Below are positions 34,600 to 44,178 of a stretch of DNA of 64,000 nucleotides, piece by piece (the stretch's first letter is position 1; each line of letters begins with the position of its first letter). The translations under genes and the position numbers were made by a program. This DNA is from PXAP01 sp964520585 (GTDB taxonomy: Bacteria > Bacteroidota > Bacteroidia > Bacteroidales > PUMT01), in NCBI GenBank assembly GCA_964520585.1, contig CAZFOO010000005.1:12437-76436 (forward strand), written 5' to 3'. The notes beneath the pieces were generated by a model, which did no database searches, was not told the DNA's origin, and was given only the letters and a program-made list of their open reading frames with translations.

Positions 34600-36927
34600 A
34601 TGGAAAAATTCAATCTTTCTTCTGTCGAGGACTCCTTTTTTAAGCAAAGCAGGAATAAAAGTGTCTCAACTAAAATACCTTACATATCTGTTGATAATTT
34701 TCCGAAGCTCGGACTCTTTACTGCTCTCCGTTTCATTGAATGGGTGTCTGAAAATCCGAACGGAGTTATTAGTCTTCCGACAGGTAAAACTCCTGAATAT
34801 TTCATAAAATGGACAAGGAGAATTACTGATAACTGGGAAGATTATAAAATTAAAGAATTACGAAAATCGTATGGGTTAAACGCCAAAAATAAACCGGATT
34901 TCAGTAACCTTCAGTTTGTTCAGATTGATGAATTTTACCCTATAAGCTCTTCACAGCATAATAGTTTTTACCATTATGTAAATGAGTACTATATAAAAGG
35001 ATTCGGCTTGAATCCCGAAAATGCGTTGCTTATAAATTCCGATACTATTCCGCTTCCCGGGGGAAAACATTTCAAAGAGGTCTTTCCAGATAATTTTGTT
35101 GATTTGTCTTTAAGATACAGAGAAGCAAAAACTGCCTTTGAACAGCATCAGCAAAAAGCCGTTTTTGCTATTGATGACTGGTGTATAAAATATGAAAATG
35201 CGATAAGGGATAAAGGAGGCATAGGTTTTTTTCTCGGGGGTATCGGACCGGACGGACATATTGCGTTTAATGTAAGAGGTTCTGATCATCATTCAACTAC
35301 AAGACTTACTGCTACTAACTTTGAAACACAGGCAGTAGCAGCAGGAGATCTTGGAGGAATAGAGATTTCAAGAAACAGGCTTGTTATAACAATTGGATTA
35401 CAGACAATTACATATAACCCGGAAACTGTTGCCGTTATTTTTGCTGCCGGTGAAGCAAAAGCTCCGGTAGTAAAGGATGCACTTGAAAAGGAAAAATCAA
35501 ATGTATATCCGGCATCAGCCCTGCATACTCTTAATAATGCCCGTTTTTATCTCACAACCGGTGCAGCTTCTATGCTTGAAGATAGTATAGAATTATTCTA
35601 TAAATCCGGAAAATGGACTCATGAAAAGACTGAGCGGGCTGTCATTGATCTTTGCAAAAAACTTGATAAATATGGGCATCATTTGAGGATCGAAGATTTA
35701 AAAAGGGATAAATATTGCAGTATGATTCCCGGTCTGAATGAAGATACCGTTAAAACCGTTATTGAATCTGTTAAAGCAAAGATGGGAAAAGGAATGGAGG
35801 AAGAATATGATCAGACATACTATCATACTGGTCCGCATCATGATGATATAATGCTTGGAATACTTCCTCATATTCACAGACTACTGCGTAATGAAAGCAA
35901 TGCAGCCTATTTTTCGGTGCTTACATCAGGGTTTACTGCAGTGACCAATCAGTTTCTTAGAGATGCGCTGGAAGATGCCAAACGGTTTTTAAATAGCGGA
36001 TTTATTCAAATGGTCAGCTACCCCGATTTTTTTGAAATTGGTTACCGTCATAAATGGGATAAGGATGTTTATCATTTTCTGAACAAAGTGGCTTCCGGAG
36101 AACCATCTGAAAGACGAAGGGGTTTGGCACACAGAATAATAAGAGCTATAGTTGACATACACAAAATAAGGGATGTGGAGCAACTTCGCAATCAAATAGA
36201 TGATATCCTTGCCATACTTCGCAAGAGCTATGACGGAGAAAAAAACCCTCCCGGAATCCAAACTCTCAAGGGAATGATCCGGGAGTTTGAAGAAGAACTT
36301 GTATGGGCTCATTTTGGAATTCAGGTTAAGAATGTACATCATCTCAGACTGGGTTTTTATACTGGTGATGTTTTTACAGCCCAGCCGGAAAGGGACCGGG
36401 ATGTTAAGCCAATACTCGAGAAGCTAAAAAAGATCAATCCTTCTGTTATTAGTCTGGCCTTTGATCCTGAGGGTAGCGGTCCCGATACTCATTACAAGGT
36501 GCTTCAGGCAATTGCTGATGCCGTCAGGATGTGGCAAAATGAAGCAGACCTTTCTGATCTCCGAATATGGGGATACAGAAATGTTTGGTACAAATTTCAT
36601 CCAGCAGAGGCAAATATTCATGTGCCTGTATCGCTCAATGCCATGGCCGTTCTGGAAGATTCCTTCACTAACTGTTATTTGAGCCAGGTTGATGCATCAT
36701 TTCCTAGTTATCAGCACGATGGCAAATTCAGTGAGCTTACCAAAAAGACCTGGGTAGACCAGTTAAAGACCATTCAGCTGTTACTGGGGAAAAACTTTTT
36801 TTACCAGAATTCCAGTCCACGCATAAGATCTACTCACGGAATGTTATATTTTAAGGAGATGAATGTTGAGGAATTCCTGACAAATGCAAGAGAACTGGAA
36901 AAATCAATGGAAGGTATAGATCTTTAA
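34600..36927 (+). CDS. nagB: Glucosamine-6-phosphate deaminase fused to a PIG-L/LmbE deacetylase
   Basis: A 775-residue two-domain protein. The N-terminal part (about 30-330) is NagB-like: LPTGKTP (59-65), QIDEFYP with Asp110, and GGIGPDGHIAFN (213-224). It converts glucosamine-6-phosphate to fructose-6-phosphate and ammonia. The C-terminal part (about 405-750) is a PIG-L deacetylase with the metal motif HHDD (413-416), a variant of HPDDE, and a downstream SLAFDPEGSGPDTHYK region. Fusions of this kind are known in Bacteroidota; this one is longer than the roughly 660 residues I recall as common. It completes the nagA pathway upstream. Confidence 0.9.
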   Translation: MEKFNLSSVEDSFFKQSRNKSVSTKIPYISVDNFPKLGLFTALRFIEWVSENPNGVISLPTGKTPEYFIKWTRRITDNWEDYKIKELRKSYGLNAKNKPDFSNLQFVQIDEFYPISSSQHNSFYHYVNEYYIKGFGLNPENALLINSDTIPLPGGKHFKEVFPDNFVDLSLRYREAKTAFEQHQQKAVFAIDDWCIKYENAIRDKGGIGFFLGGIGPDGHIAFNVRGSDHHSTTRLTATNFETQAVAAGDLGGIEISRNRLVITIGLQTITYNPETVAVIFAAGEAKAPVVKDALEKEKSNVYPASALHTLNNARFYLTTGAASMLEDSIELFYKSGKWTHEKTERAVIDLCKKLDKYGHHLRIEDLKRDKYCSMIPGLNEDTVKTVIESVKAKMGKGMEEEYDQTYYHTGPHHDDIMLGILPHIHRLLRNESNAAYFSVLTSGFTAVTNQFLRDALEDAKRFLNSGFIQMVSYPDFFEIGYRHKWDKDVYHFLNKVASGEPSERRRGLAHRIIRAIVDIHKIRDVEQLRNQIDDILAILRKSYDGEKNPPGIQTLKGMIREFEEELVWAHFGIQVKNVHHLRLGFYTGDVFTAQPERDRDVKPILEKLKKINPSVISLAFDPEGSGPDTHYKVLQAIADAVRMWQNEADLSDLRIWGYRNVWYKFHPAEANIHVPVSLNAMAVLEDSFTNCYLSQVDASFPSYQHDGKFSELTKKTWVDQLKTIQLLLGKNFFYQNSSPRIRSTHGMLYFKEMNVEEFLTNARELEKSMEGIDL

Positions 36928-37027
36928 TATATAGGGATTTAATTTAGTCTAACGGTATCTCCAGTTTAAATATTGTATTTAAAACTACAGGAGATATGTT
37001 CCGGATCGGTAATTTATAACCCGACAA

Positions 37028-37045
37028 TGCCGGCACAGGCCGGCA
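37028..37045. terminator. Hairpin between convergent genes
   Basis: TGCCGG and CCGGCA flank a six-base loop between the ends of the nagB fusion and the DUF368 gene. There is no strong T-run, so it is a weak terminator candidate. Confidence 0.4.
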
Positions 37046-37050
37046 AATTC

Positions 37051-38007
37051 TCAGGAAACATCATTTCCAGTGGTTTTATGTGCTGCTGTTTTTTCAATTA
37101 GCCATATAGTCAGGTACCCTGCTGCCATCAGAAATATTGCAATCACCACTTCCTGATTTAAAGTATCAGGTATAAATCGGTCATAATTTTGTATAACCGG
37201 GCTGCCATCCGGCCTGGTGATTATATTACCGAACTCATCTACTTTATATACAGGATCTTTCCATGGCCATAAAACTAACAGTGAACCAGCAATGAATCCC
37301 GTTAAAGATGCCAGGGTCATATTTCTGAACTTCTTGAATACCCATGCCAGAAAATGGGAAAAAACAAGTAATCCTAACACAATGCCGGCAAAAACCGGCA
37401 TAAGAATATCCATCCTTAACTCATTTATAGCTTCAATAGCTATAAGTTCATAATTACCCATTAATATCAGGATAAATGAACCAGACAGTCCAGGTAGTAT
37501 CATGCTGCAAACTGCTGCCATACCACTAAGAAAAAGATATAGAATATTTTCATTACCGGTAGCAGGAGTCAGAAATGATATCCAGACTGCAAGAAAGGCT
37601 CCGGCAGTAAATAAAACTATTACCGGAGTTGTCCATTTTTCAATTGTTTTTCCGACAAAATAAACAGAAGCCAGTATTAGTCCGAAGAAATAAGCCCAGA
37701 TGTATATAGGAAAATTATTAAACAGGAATGCCAGAATTTTTGCAAGGGTGAAAATACTCAGAATCGCTCCTGAAAAAATTGCTAACAGAAATGGGAAATT
37801 TATATGAGAAGAAAACGACTTGAGTCGTCCCTTTAAAAGAAATGCTATTGCATTATGATCGATTGATTTAATTGAGTTGATAAGCTTTTCAAAAACCCCG
37901 GTTACCAGTGCTATAGTACCACCTGATACTCCGGGAATTACATTTGCCGCCCCCATTGCAAAACCTTTTAACATCAGAATAAGGTATTCACGGAAATAGT
38001 TATACAT
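37051..38007 (-). CDS. DUF368 polyprenyl-phosphate transporter (PopT-like)
   Basis: A 318-residue membrane protein with about eight to ten helices. It opens with KGFAMGAANVIPGVSGGTIALVTG and repeats the pattern as MILPGLSGSFILILMGNY, the inverted-repeat signature of DUF368. Members have been shown to return undecaprenyl phosphate to the cytoplasmic face during envelope synthesis. A long periplasmic or cytoplasmic insert (about 245-280) follows LVLWPWKDPVYKVDEFG. It is transcribed alone. Confidence 0.9.
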   Translation of the reverse strand: MYNYFREYLILMLKGFAMGAANVIPGVSGGTIALVTGVFEKLINSIKSIDHNAIAFLLKGRLKSFSSHINFPFLLAIFSGAILSIFTLAKILAFLFNNFPIYIWAYFFGLILASVYFVGKTIEKWTTPVIVLFTAGAFLAVWISFLTPATGNENILYLFLSGMAAVCSMILPGLSGSFILILMGNYELIAIEAINELRMDILMPVFAGIVLGLLVFSHFLAWVFKKFRNMTLASLTGFIAGSLLVLWPWKDPVYKVDEFGNIITRPDGSPVIQNYDRFIPDTLNQEVVIAIFLMAAGYLTIWLIEKTAAHKTTGNDVS

Positions 38008-38156
38008 TATTATTCAAAAAATTTGGAATTAATTTTAATGGAAATTTAAAAATAATATCTCAGGTTAATGGACTTAATTTTAGTGCAATCCACCTATTTA
38101 TCAAAAATATACTTTAGCTTTTTATCCGTTTATCTGTGAATATTATACTCAGATTT

Positions 38157-38915
38157 TCAGGGAATAAAATCATTAATTGTATCTCCTCTTAATCCCAGGC
38201 GTAAGGCCTCCATAGCCACCACTTCGCCCGAAGCTATATTTCCAAGGTTAACATTTGCGCCAAGCAATTTAATGAAATAAACCTGCTGACTTTTAAGAGG
38301 TGCTTCCCATATTATCCTGTTATGATCTATTTTTTCAGCAATGTCCCCAATTAATTCCGCATTTGCAGAACCGTCCGCGTTATATATTCCTATGGTGCCA
38401 CTTTCCCTGGCTTCAGCAATAACTTTCCAGGCACCGGCCTGCAATTCGGTTTTCATCATTATGATCCAGTCTTCTACAGGAATATTCACCCCTGCAATTT
38501 TTGATCCTACCTCTGAAAGTACCTGTACCTCGCGGGAGAGGATTTCAATACATTTGAGTTTTTCGTCATGATCCATGATCACTGTACCATCAGATACTTC
38601 TACCAGATCCAGCCCATATCTGGAAATAAATTCGCGATATTGATCGAACATATCCCTAAGATAAAAAACCTCAAACAGAGTACCTCCAAAATATGGGCGG
38701 ATGCTGCCATCCCGGTAAACTTTTAATTTAGCTTCCAGCTCTTTAGTGATTAAAGCAGTTCCAAACCCAAGCTTGACAAAGTCAGTAAAATCCCCTGAAG
38801 ACCTGACAAAATCTTCCGCTTCCCTTACACTAAGACCTTTATCCATCATCATTGTAATGCCGCTGTCTCTGGGCTTACTTAAACGATTGGGTAAGTGAGG
38901 TATATCAAAGTTCAT
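38157..38915 (-). CDS. comA: Phosphosulfolactate synthase
   Basis: A 252-residue TIM-barrel enzyme adding sulfite to phosphoenolpyruvate to give (2R)-phospho-3-sulfolactate. Diagnostic stretches are KPRDSGITMMMDKGLS near the start, FVKLGFGT, YFGGTLFEVFYL, VEVSDGT and EARESGTIGIYN. The family was defined in coenzyme M synthesis in methanogens. Bacteroidota have no coenzyme M route that I know of, so sulfolactate or cysteate supply, for example for sulfonolipids, is the more plausible role here (inference). No other sulfonate gene is adjacent. Confidence 0.9.
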   Translation of the reverse strand: MNFDIPHLPNRLSKPRDSGITMMMDKGLSVREAEDFVRSSGDFTDFVKLGFGTALITKELEAKLKVYRDGSIRPYFGGTLFEVFYLRDMFDQYREFISRYGLDLVEVSDGTVIMDHDEKLKCIEILSREVQVLSEVGSKIAGVNIPVEDWIIMMKTELQAGAWKVIAEARESGTIGIYNADGSANAELIGDIAEKIDHNRIIWEAPLKSQQVYFIKLLGANVNLGNIASGEVVAMEALRLGLRGDTINDFIP

Positions 38916-38985
38916 ATAAATAAAATGTTTAAGTTAATAATCTTATAAGATCTGTAAGCCAGTGAAGTGCAAATTAAAAGATAAG

Positions 38986-40407
38986 TTATAATCCATTAAG
39001 CAACCGGAAATCATTCACCAGTTTCTTTACAACTTTATGTCTGGAAGCAGCCGGATAATATTCATAAAAGTCCTTATGCTGGTTATAGTCAATAGAGAGC
39101 GCAATTTTAAGATAATGCTCGGCCCTTTCAATCTTTTCATTCATAAGAAAATGTGCGGCCAGTCTGTAATTTAAAAGCGCGTCTCCGGAATTGACCATTA
39201 TAGCTTCTTCCAAAATGCTTAGGGCTTTACTTTTATTATTCAGAGTAAGAAATGTTTCAGCCATGTTTATCCATGAATCCGAATCCTGCGGGTCAAAATC
39301 AACTGCTTTTCTGTAGGAATTAATTGCCTTTTCAGGTATGTCCAGTTTAATAAAAATATTCCCCAGGGCATACCAGTATTCAGAATTTTCAGGAAAAAAT
39401 ATGATCGCTTTTTCTACATAATCCAAAGCAAGCTTATAGTTTTCCATTGAATACATAACGAGCCCCTTGCCTAGCCATGCATCGGCATAATCAGGATTAA
39501 TATCCAGTGCTTTGTTGTAATATTCAAGAGCCTTATCCCATTTTTCCAGTTTTTCATAACATTCACCAAGATAGCATATTACCTGTTCATTTTCTTCTTC
39601 AAAAAAAAGCAGCTCCCGGTACACATCTATAGCTGATTCAAATTCACCACTGTTGGCAAGGGTATTTGCTTTATTGAAATAAGCAGAAGCATACTCTTCA
39701 TCCAGTGCAATGGCATAATCGTAGGCTTCGATTGCCTTCTTATAATTCTCTTTGCGATTATATATCACCCCCATATTATACCAGACATTCTCGGAAAAAG
39801 GATCAATATCCAGGAATTTATCGTAATAATCAAGGGCTTTATCAGGTTGGTCAGTCTTTTCGTAACAATATGCTATATCATAGATGTAGGAAAGATTATC
39901 AGGTTCCAGATCATATGCCTGAACAAGATATTTTAGTGCCGTTCTGAACTGATTTTGTTGTTCCAGAACCAATGCTATATTAAACATCATTTCCGCCTTA
40001 CCATCGCTAGTTAACTGGATGGATTTATTAAACTCATTTACAGCCTCCCTTATTTTCCCGAGCCTTGTCAATGCCATTCCCTTAGCCATACAAATATCGG
40101 GATTCCCGGTCTCGATCTTTTCGATTGTTTTTAATATGCTGATAGATTCAAGTGGCTGGGCTTTTTCTATGAGTATAACAGCTTGTTTAAGCTGTATAAC
40201 AGTAGATGAAGGATGCTGCCTGAGAGCTAATTGAACTGCTTTACTTGCATGGTTAACCTTTCCGAGATTTAAATAATGATCTATAATTTCCTCAAATTCA
40301 TCAACATCAAAATAATATTTCGCACTATTACTTAACATTTTTTCAAAACGTTTTACCAGATCGGCAAACCCGTTTTCATTGTAAAAGTTATCTTTCTCTT
40401 CACTCAT
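38986..40407 (-). CDS. Tetratricopeptide-repeat protein
   Basis: A 473-residue cytoplasmic protein made almost wholly of TPR units from about residue 30 to 440. Examples are AWLGKGLVMYSMENYKLAL and AYFNKANTLANSGEFESAI, with the usual W/G/Y/A/P positions at 34-residue intervals. There is no signal peptide or catalytic domain. It is a protein-interaction scaffold of unknown partner. A TAATTTTG box at 40428-40435 lies 20 bases upstream, so the leader would be very short. Confidence 0.9.
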   Translation of the reverse strand: MSEEKDNFYNENGFADLVKRFEKMLSNSAKYYFDVDEFEEIIDHYLNLGKVNHASKAVQLALRQHPSSTVIQLKQAVILIEKAQPLESISILKTIEKIETGNPDICMAKGMALTRLGKIREAVNEFNKSIQLTSDGKAEMMFNIALVLEQQNQFRTALKYLVQAYDLEPDNLSYIYDIAYCYEKTDQPDKALDYYDKFLDIDPFSENVWYNMGVIYNRKENYKKAIEAYDYAIALDEEYASAYFNKANTLANSGEFESAIDVYRELLFFEEENEQVICYLGECYEKLEKWDKALEYYNKALDINPDYADAWLGKGLVMYSMENYKLALDYVEKAIIFFPENSEYWYALGNIFIKLDIPEKAINSYRKAVDFDPQDSDSWINMAETFLTLNNKSKALSILEEAIMVNSGDALLNYRLAAHFLMNEKIERAEHYLKIALSIDYNQHKDFYEYYPAASRHKVVKKLVNDFRLLNGL

Positions 40408-40427
40408 AATTTAGTAAATTCAACCTG

Positions 40428-40435
40428 CAAAATTA
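40428..40435 (-). promoter_or_regulatory. -7 box for the TPR gene
   Basis: The minus strand reads TAATTTTG 20 bases before the start codon. The predicted leader is about 14 bases. Confidence 0.45.
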
Positions 40436-40669
40436 CAAATTAAAATCGGAGCATTTAACTACCAGTCCAAATTCCTCTCAATAAGAACATATTTATTAAA
40501 TATTTAAAAATACCATCATTTTTATCAAACCGGTTTTATATTGAGTTTTTTTTTCAACAATAAATTAACATTTCATAAAAATAAATTTTTGTGAATGCTT
40601 TGTTTTTTGTTAATTTGATGCAAAATTCAGTTAAGTGGCTATAGCCAGTATTTAATAACCTGCATAATA

Positions 40670-41584
40670 ATGGAAAATTTCAGAGAAAAGCGACTTGAAC
40701 GCCAGCTAAGAATGCAACAAACCACGAGTATTGTAATTGGAGTAATTTTATTACTCTCAATTACCGGGAATGTCTATCTATTTTTGCGGAACAGCAACAT
40801 CACAAATGAAAATGAAGAACTGACGAGCGATAAAACCGAACTTATTACTGATTTACAGTCCGCAGAAGCATCCAATGCAGAACTTCACGCTGAAATTGAT
40901 ATCTTGAATGAGCAAATTGAGGAGATAAGAGAACATGCAGCAGACCTTGAATCTGAGATACAGATCAGGGATTCCCGTATTGCCGTCCTCAGAAATCAAA
41001 TTACAGAGATAGAGGATCTGCGTAAACAGCTTGCCGAACTTAAAGAACTGGAGGAACTGGAAGAAGACTACAGAAAACTGGAGGAGGAAAGACATGAATT
41101 GCTTGAAGAATCCCAAACCCTGGGTCAGCAATTATCTCAATTAAAAGGACAGCAGGAAGCACTTCTAGATAAAATTGAGAACGCAACCTATCTGAAAGCA
41201 TACAATGTCTGCGTGAATCACTTGCGGGACAGATGGCTGTGGTTCAGACCCGTAGTAATGGATGTAGCCAGAAGAGTTGACCGTACTACTGTAAGTTTTG
41301 AAATCAACAGTAATATATTCGTTGAACCCGCCCAGAAACATATTTATCTGGTAATGCACGATGCAGATGGAAATGTGGTCAATCCTTCAGCTGAAACATT
41401 TACTGTTGCAGAAAACGGCACATCCAGCCATTATACTGAATATACGAACATTCAATATGAAGGCAGAGCGGTGCCTCTTAATTTCACTATTACTCACGAG
41501 GAAAGCCTTGAATCCGGTACTTATAATATTACCGTCTATATAGATGGCGTAAATTCAGGGAGCAAGGAATTTAAACTGGAATGA
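40670..41584 (+). CDS. Membrane-anchored coiled-coil protein
   Basis: A 304-residue protein with one membrane helix (about 19-43). A long coiled coil follows (about 45-165, heptads rich in E, L and Q, such as QLAELKELEELEEDYRKLEEE), and then a C-terminal beta-rich domain (about 195-304, ending TYNITVYIDGVNSGSKEFKLE) that looks immunoglobulin-like. The shape suggests an envelope or periplasmic spacer protein. I do not recognise a named family. It is transcribed alone between convergent or divergent neighbours. Confidence 0.72.
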   Translation: MENFREKRLERQLRMQQTTSIVIGVILLLSITGNVYLFLRNSNITNENEELTSDKTELITDLQSAEASNAELHAEIDILNEQIEEIREHAADLESEIQIRDSRIAVLRNQITEIEDLRKQLAELKELEELEEDYRKLEEERHELLEESQTLGQQLSQLKGQQEALLDKIENATYLKAYNVCVNHLRDRWLWFRPVVMDVARRVDRTTVSFEINSNIFVEPAQKHIYLVMHDADGNVVNPSAETFTVAENGTSSHYTEYTNIQYEGRAVPLNFTITHEESLESGTYNITVYIDGVNSGSKEFKLE

Positions 41585-41745
41585 GATAATTATCTTATTT
41601 ATTAGTTTACCGGGGTTTCCTGGAAACTAAAAAAACTTTCAGGATTATATCCTTTAAGAATCGTGTTATTTTTCAGACTGTAGATTTGATGCTGGCAGGA
41701 ATATAAATTAAAATCGCAGCAGAACCAGAACCGGAAAAGTGGTTA

Positions 41746-42624
41746 TTAATATATCTCTTTTTTAGCGGCTTTTAATGTATTGTTCAGCAATGAAACAATT
41801 GTCATTGGCCCAACTCCACCGGGAACAGGTGTAATATAACTGCATTTAGGAGATACTTCATTAAATTTAACATCCCCAATCAATTTCCAGCCTGATTTGG
41901 TTTTATCTGACTTAATCCTGGTTATACCGACATCGATAACCACAGCCCCTTCCTTGACCATAGAGGCTGTTACAAATTCAGCTTTACCCATTGCCACTAT
42001 AAGAATATCAGCCTGACGACATATCTTTTCCAGATCTTTGGTCCTGCTGTGGCACAATGTTACGGTGGCATCTCCGGGATATCCTTTACGTGCCATAAGT
42101 ACCGATACAGGTTTGCCTACTATATTGCTTCTGCCGAGCACGACACAATGCTTCCCTGATGTTTCCAGGTTATATCTTTTTATTAGTTCAACAATGCCAT
42201 TAGGTGTTGCGGATATATAGCAAGGCTGATCAATTAGCAATCTGCCCGCATTTACAGGGTGAAATCCGTCAACGTCTTTTTCAAAACGTATTTTTTCTAT
42301 TATTTTTCCTTCCTGAATATGGGAAGGAAGTGGTAACTGCACTATCAAGCCATCTATATTGTCGTTTTTATTGATTTCATCAATTTTATCAAGCACAACT
42401 TGTTCACTAACATCCTTTTCCAGTCTGATAATAGTGGATTCGAAACCAACCTGTGCACAAGCCTTCACTTTATGTGCAACATAAGTTTCACTGGCACCAT
42501 CATTACCAACTATCATTGCAGCCAGGTGTGGAGCTCTCTGGCCTGATTTCCTTATTTCGGAAACCGCACCGGATATTTCTTCCTTTATTTGAGAGGATAC
42601 TTTTTTACCATCCAATAATATCAT
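41746..42624 (-). CDS. folD: Bifunctional methylenetetrahydrofolate dehydrogenase/cyclohydrolase
   Basis: A 292-residue enzyme interconverting methylene-, methenyl- and formyl-tetrahydrofolate. It shows YVAHKVKACAQVGF with the catalytic lysine, DGLIVQLPLP, CVVLGRSNIVGKPVSVLM for NADP binding, and TPVPGGVGPMT near the end. It follows ffh by 40 bases on the same strand, a likely operon. Confidence 0.96.
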   Translation of the reverse strand: MILLDGKKVSSQIKEEISGAVSEIRKSGQRAPHLAAMIVGNDGASETYVAHKVKACAQVGFESTIIRLEKDVSEQVVLDKIDEINKNDNIDGLIVQLPLPSHIQEGKIIEKIRFEKDVDGFHPVNAGRLLIDQPCYISATPNGIVELIKRYNLETSGKHCVVLGRSNIVGKPVSVLMARKGYPGDATVTLCHSRTKDLEKICRQADILIVAMGKAEFVTASMVKEGAVVIDVGITRIKSDKTKSGWKLIGDVKFNEVSPKCSYITPVPGGVGPMTIVSLLNNTLKAAKKEIY

Positions 42625-42664
42625 GATATATAGAGTTTTAATTGATCTATTTAAAAGTAAATGT

Positions 42665-43999
42665 TTAGCGTCCGGGCATTGGCATCCCCTTCATCATGTT
42701 GCCTGGCTTTTTACCACTGGTCATCATCCTCATCATTTTGCGTGTTTCATCAAATTGCTTTATAAGACGATTTACTTCCTGTATGGTGGTGCCACTGCCC
42801 TCGGCTATCCTTTTCCTTCTGCTGCCATTTATGATTACCGGATTATTTCTCTCCTCAGGGGTCATTGATTTTATTATTGCTTCAATGCTTTTAAAAGCAT
42901 CATCATCGATATCAAGATTCTTCATAGCCTTTCCAATTCCGGGTATCATGCTGGCCAGTTCTTTTAAGTTTCCCATTTTCTTGATTTGTTGTATCTGGGA
43001 AATAAAATCATCAAAATTAAACTGGTTTTTCGCTATCTTTTTATGGAGTTTCCTTGATTCGGCTTCATCAAATTGTTCCTGGGCACGTTCAACAAGAGTT
43101 ACTATATCTCCCATACCCAGAATACGGTCGGCCATCCTTTCAGGATGAAAAACATCAATGGCATCCAGTTTTTCACCAGACCCGATAAACTTGACCGGCT
43201 TGTTTACTACGGAACGTATTGAAAGCGCTGCTCCACCCCTGGTATCACCATCCATCTTGGTTAACACCACACCGTCAAAATCAAGCCTGTCATTAAATAC
43301 TTTGGCCGTATTAACTGCATCCTGTCCGGTCATGGCATCAACAACAAAAAGTATCTCATGAGGTTCAACGGACTTTTTAACTGCAGAAATTTCATCCATC
43401 ATCTGCTCATCCACTGCAAGTCGCCCGGCAGTATCTATTACCACAAGATCATAACCCTGCTGTCTTGCATGCTTTACGGCTGCACGGGCAATTTTAACCG
43501 GCTGCTGATTGCCTTCTTCAGTATATACAGGTACATCAATTTGACCACCAAGAACTTTCAGCTGCTCAATTGCAGCAGGCCTGTAAACATCACCTGCAAC
43601 AAGCAAAGGTTTTTTACCCTTTTTTGTTTTAAGATAATTTGCCAGTTTGCCGGAAAAGGTGGTTTTACCAGAACCCTGTAAACCAGCAACCAGGACTACG
43701 GCAGGATTCGCTTTGATGTTAACTTCTTCCATTTCCCCGCCCATAAGAGCGGCGAGTTCATCATGAACAATTTTAACAAGCATTTCCCCGGGTTTTACCG
43801 AAGCAAGCACATTCTCGCCCAGAGCCTTTTCTTTGACATTGTCGGTAAAACTCTTTGCGATCTTGAAATTAACGTCAGCATCTAGCAAGGCTCTCCTGAC
43901 CTCCTTAAGGGTTTCCGCAACATTTATTTCTGTTATATATCCTTCACCCTTTAGCAGCTGGAAGGACCGCTCTAGCTTTTCTGATAAATTTTCGAACAT
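42665..43999 (-). CDS. ffh: Signal recognition particle protein Ffh
   Basis: A 444-residue GTPase that binds signal sequences and SRP RNA for cotranslational membrane targeting. The NG domain has GLQGSGKTTFSGKLA (P-loop), DTAGR and TKMDGDTRGGAAL. The methionine-rich M domain (about 300-444) includes MIPGIGK, SMTPEERNNP and the RNA-binding SRRKRIAEGSG. The promoter at 44025-44055 is among the best in the window. Confidence 0.97.
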   Translation of the reverse strand: MFENLSEKLERSFQLLKGEGYITEINVAETLKEVRRALLDADVNFKIAKSFTDNVKEKALGENVLASVKPGEMLVKIVHDELAALMGGEMEEVNIKANPAVVLVAGLQGSGKTTFSGKLANYLKTKKGKKPLLVAGDVYRPAAIEQLKVLGGQIDVPVYTEEGNQQPVKIARAAVKHARQQGYDLVVIDTAGRLAVDEQMMDEISAVKKSVEPHEILFVVDAMTGQDAVNTAKVFNDRLDFDGVVLTKMDGDTRGGAALSIRSVVNKPVKFIGSGEKLDAIDVFHPERMADRILGMGDIVTLVERAQEQFDEAESRKLHKKIAKNQFNFDDFISQIQQIKKMGNLKELASMIPGIGKAMKNLDIDDDAFKSIEAIIKSMTPEERNNPVIINGSRRKRIAEGSGTTIQEVNRLIKQFDETRKMMRMMTSGKKPGNMMKGMPMPGR

Positions 44000-44024
44000 T
44001 TCAGGTCTTTTTATTCTAATTACA

Positions 44025-44055
44025 CAAAATTAATTAATAGAACTGCTTTTGCCAA
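44025..44055 (-). promoter_or_regulatory. Canonical promoter for ffh-folD
   Basis: The minus strand has TTG (44053-44055), 20 bases, then TAATTTTG (44025-44032), matching the Bacteroidota -33/-7 consensus. The ffh start lies 25 bases downstream. Confidence 0.65.
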
Positions 44056-44178
44056 TTTTTATTTTAACGGGATATATGCCTTGATCACCATACTTACGAA
44101 ACTTTCCCCCGCTACATTACTTAATATTCCCGGGTACCATACAGTGAAGGTCGAATTGACAGGCCTTTAATCCTGCTA

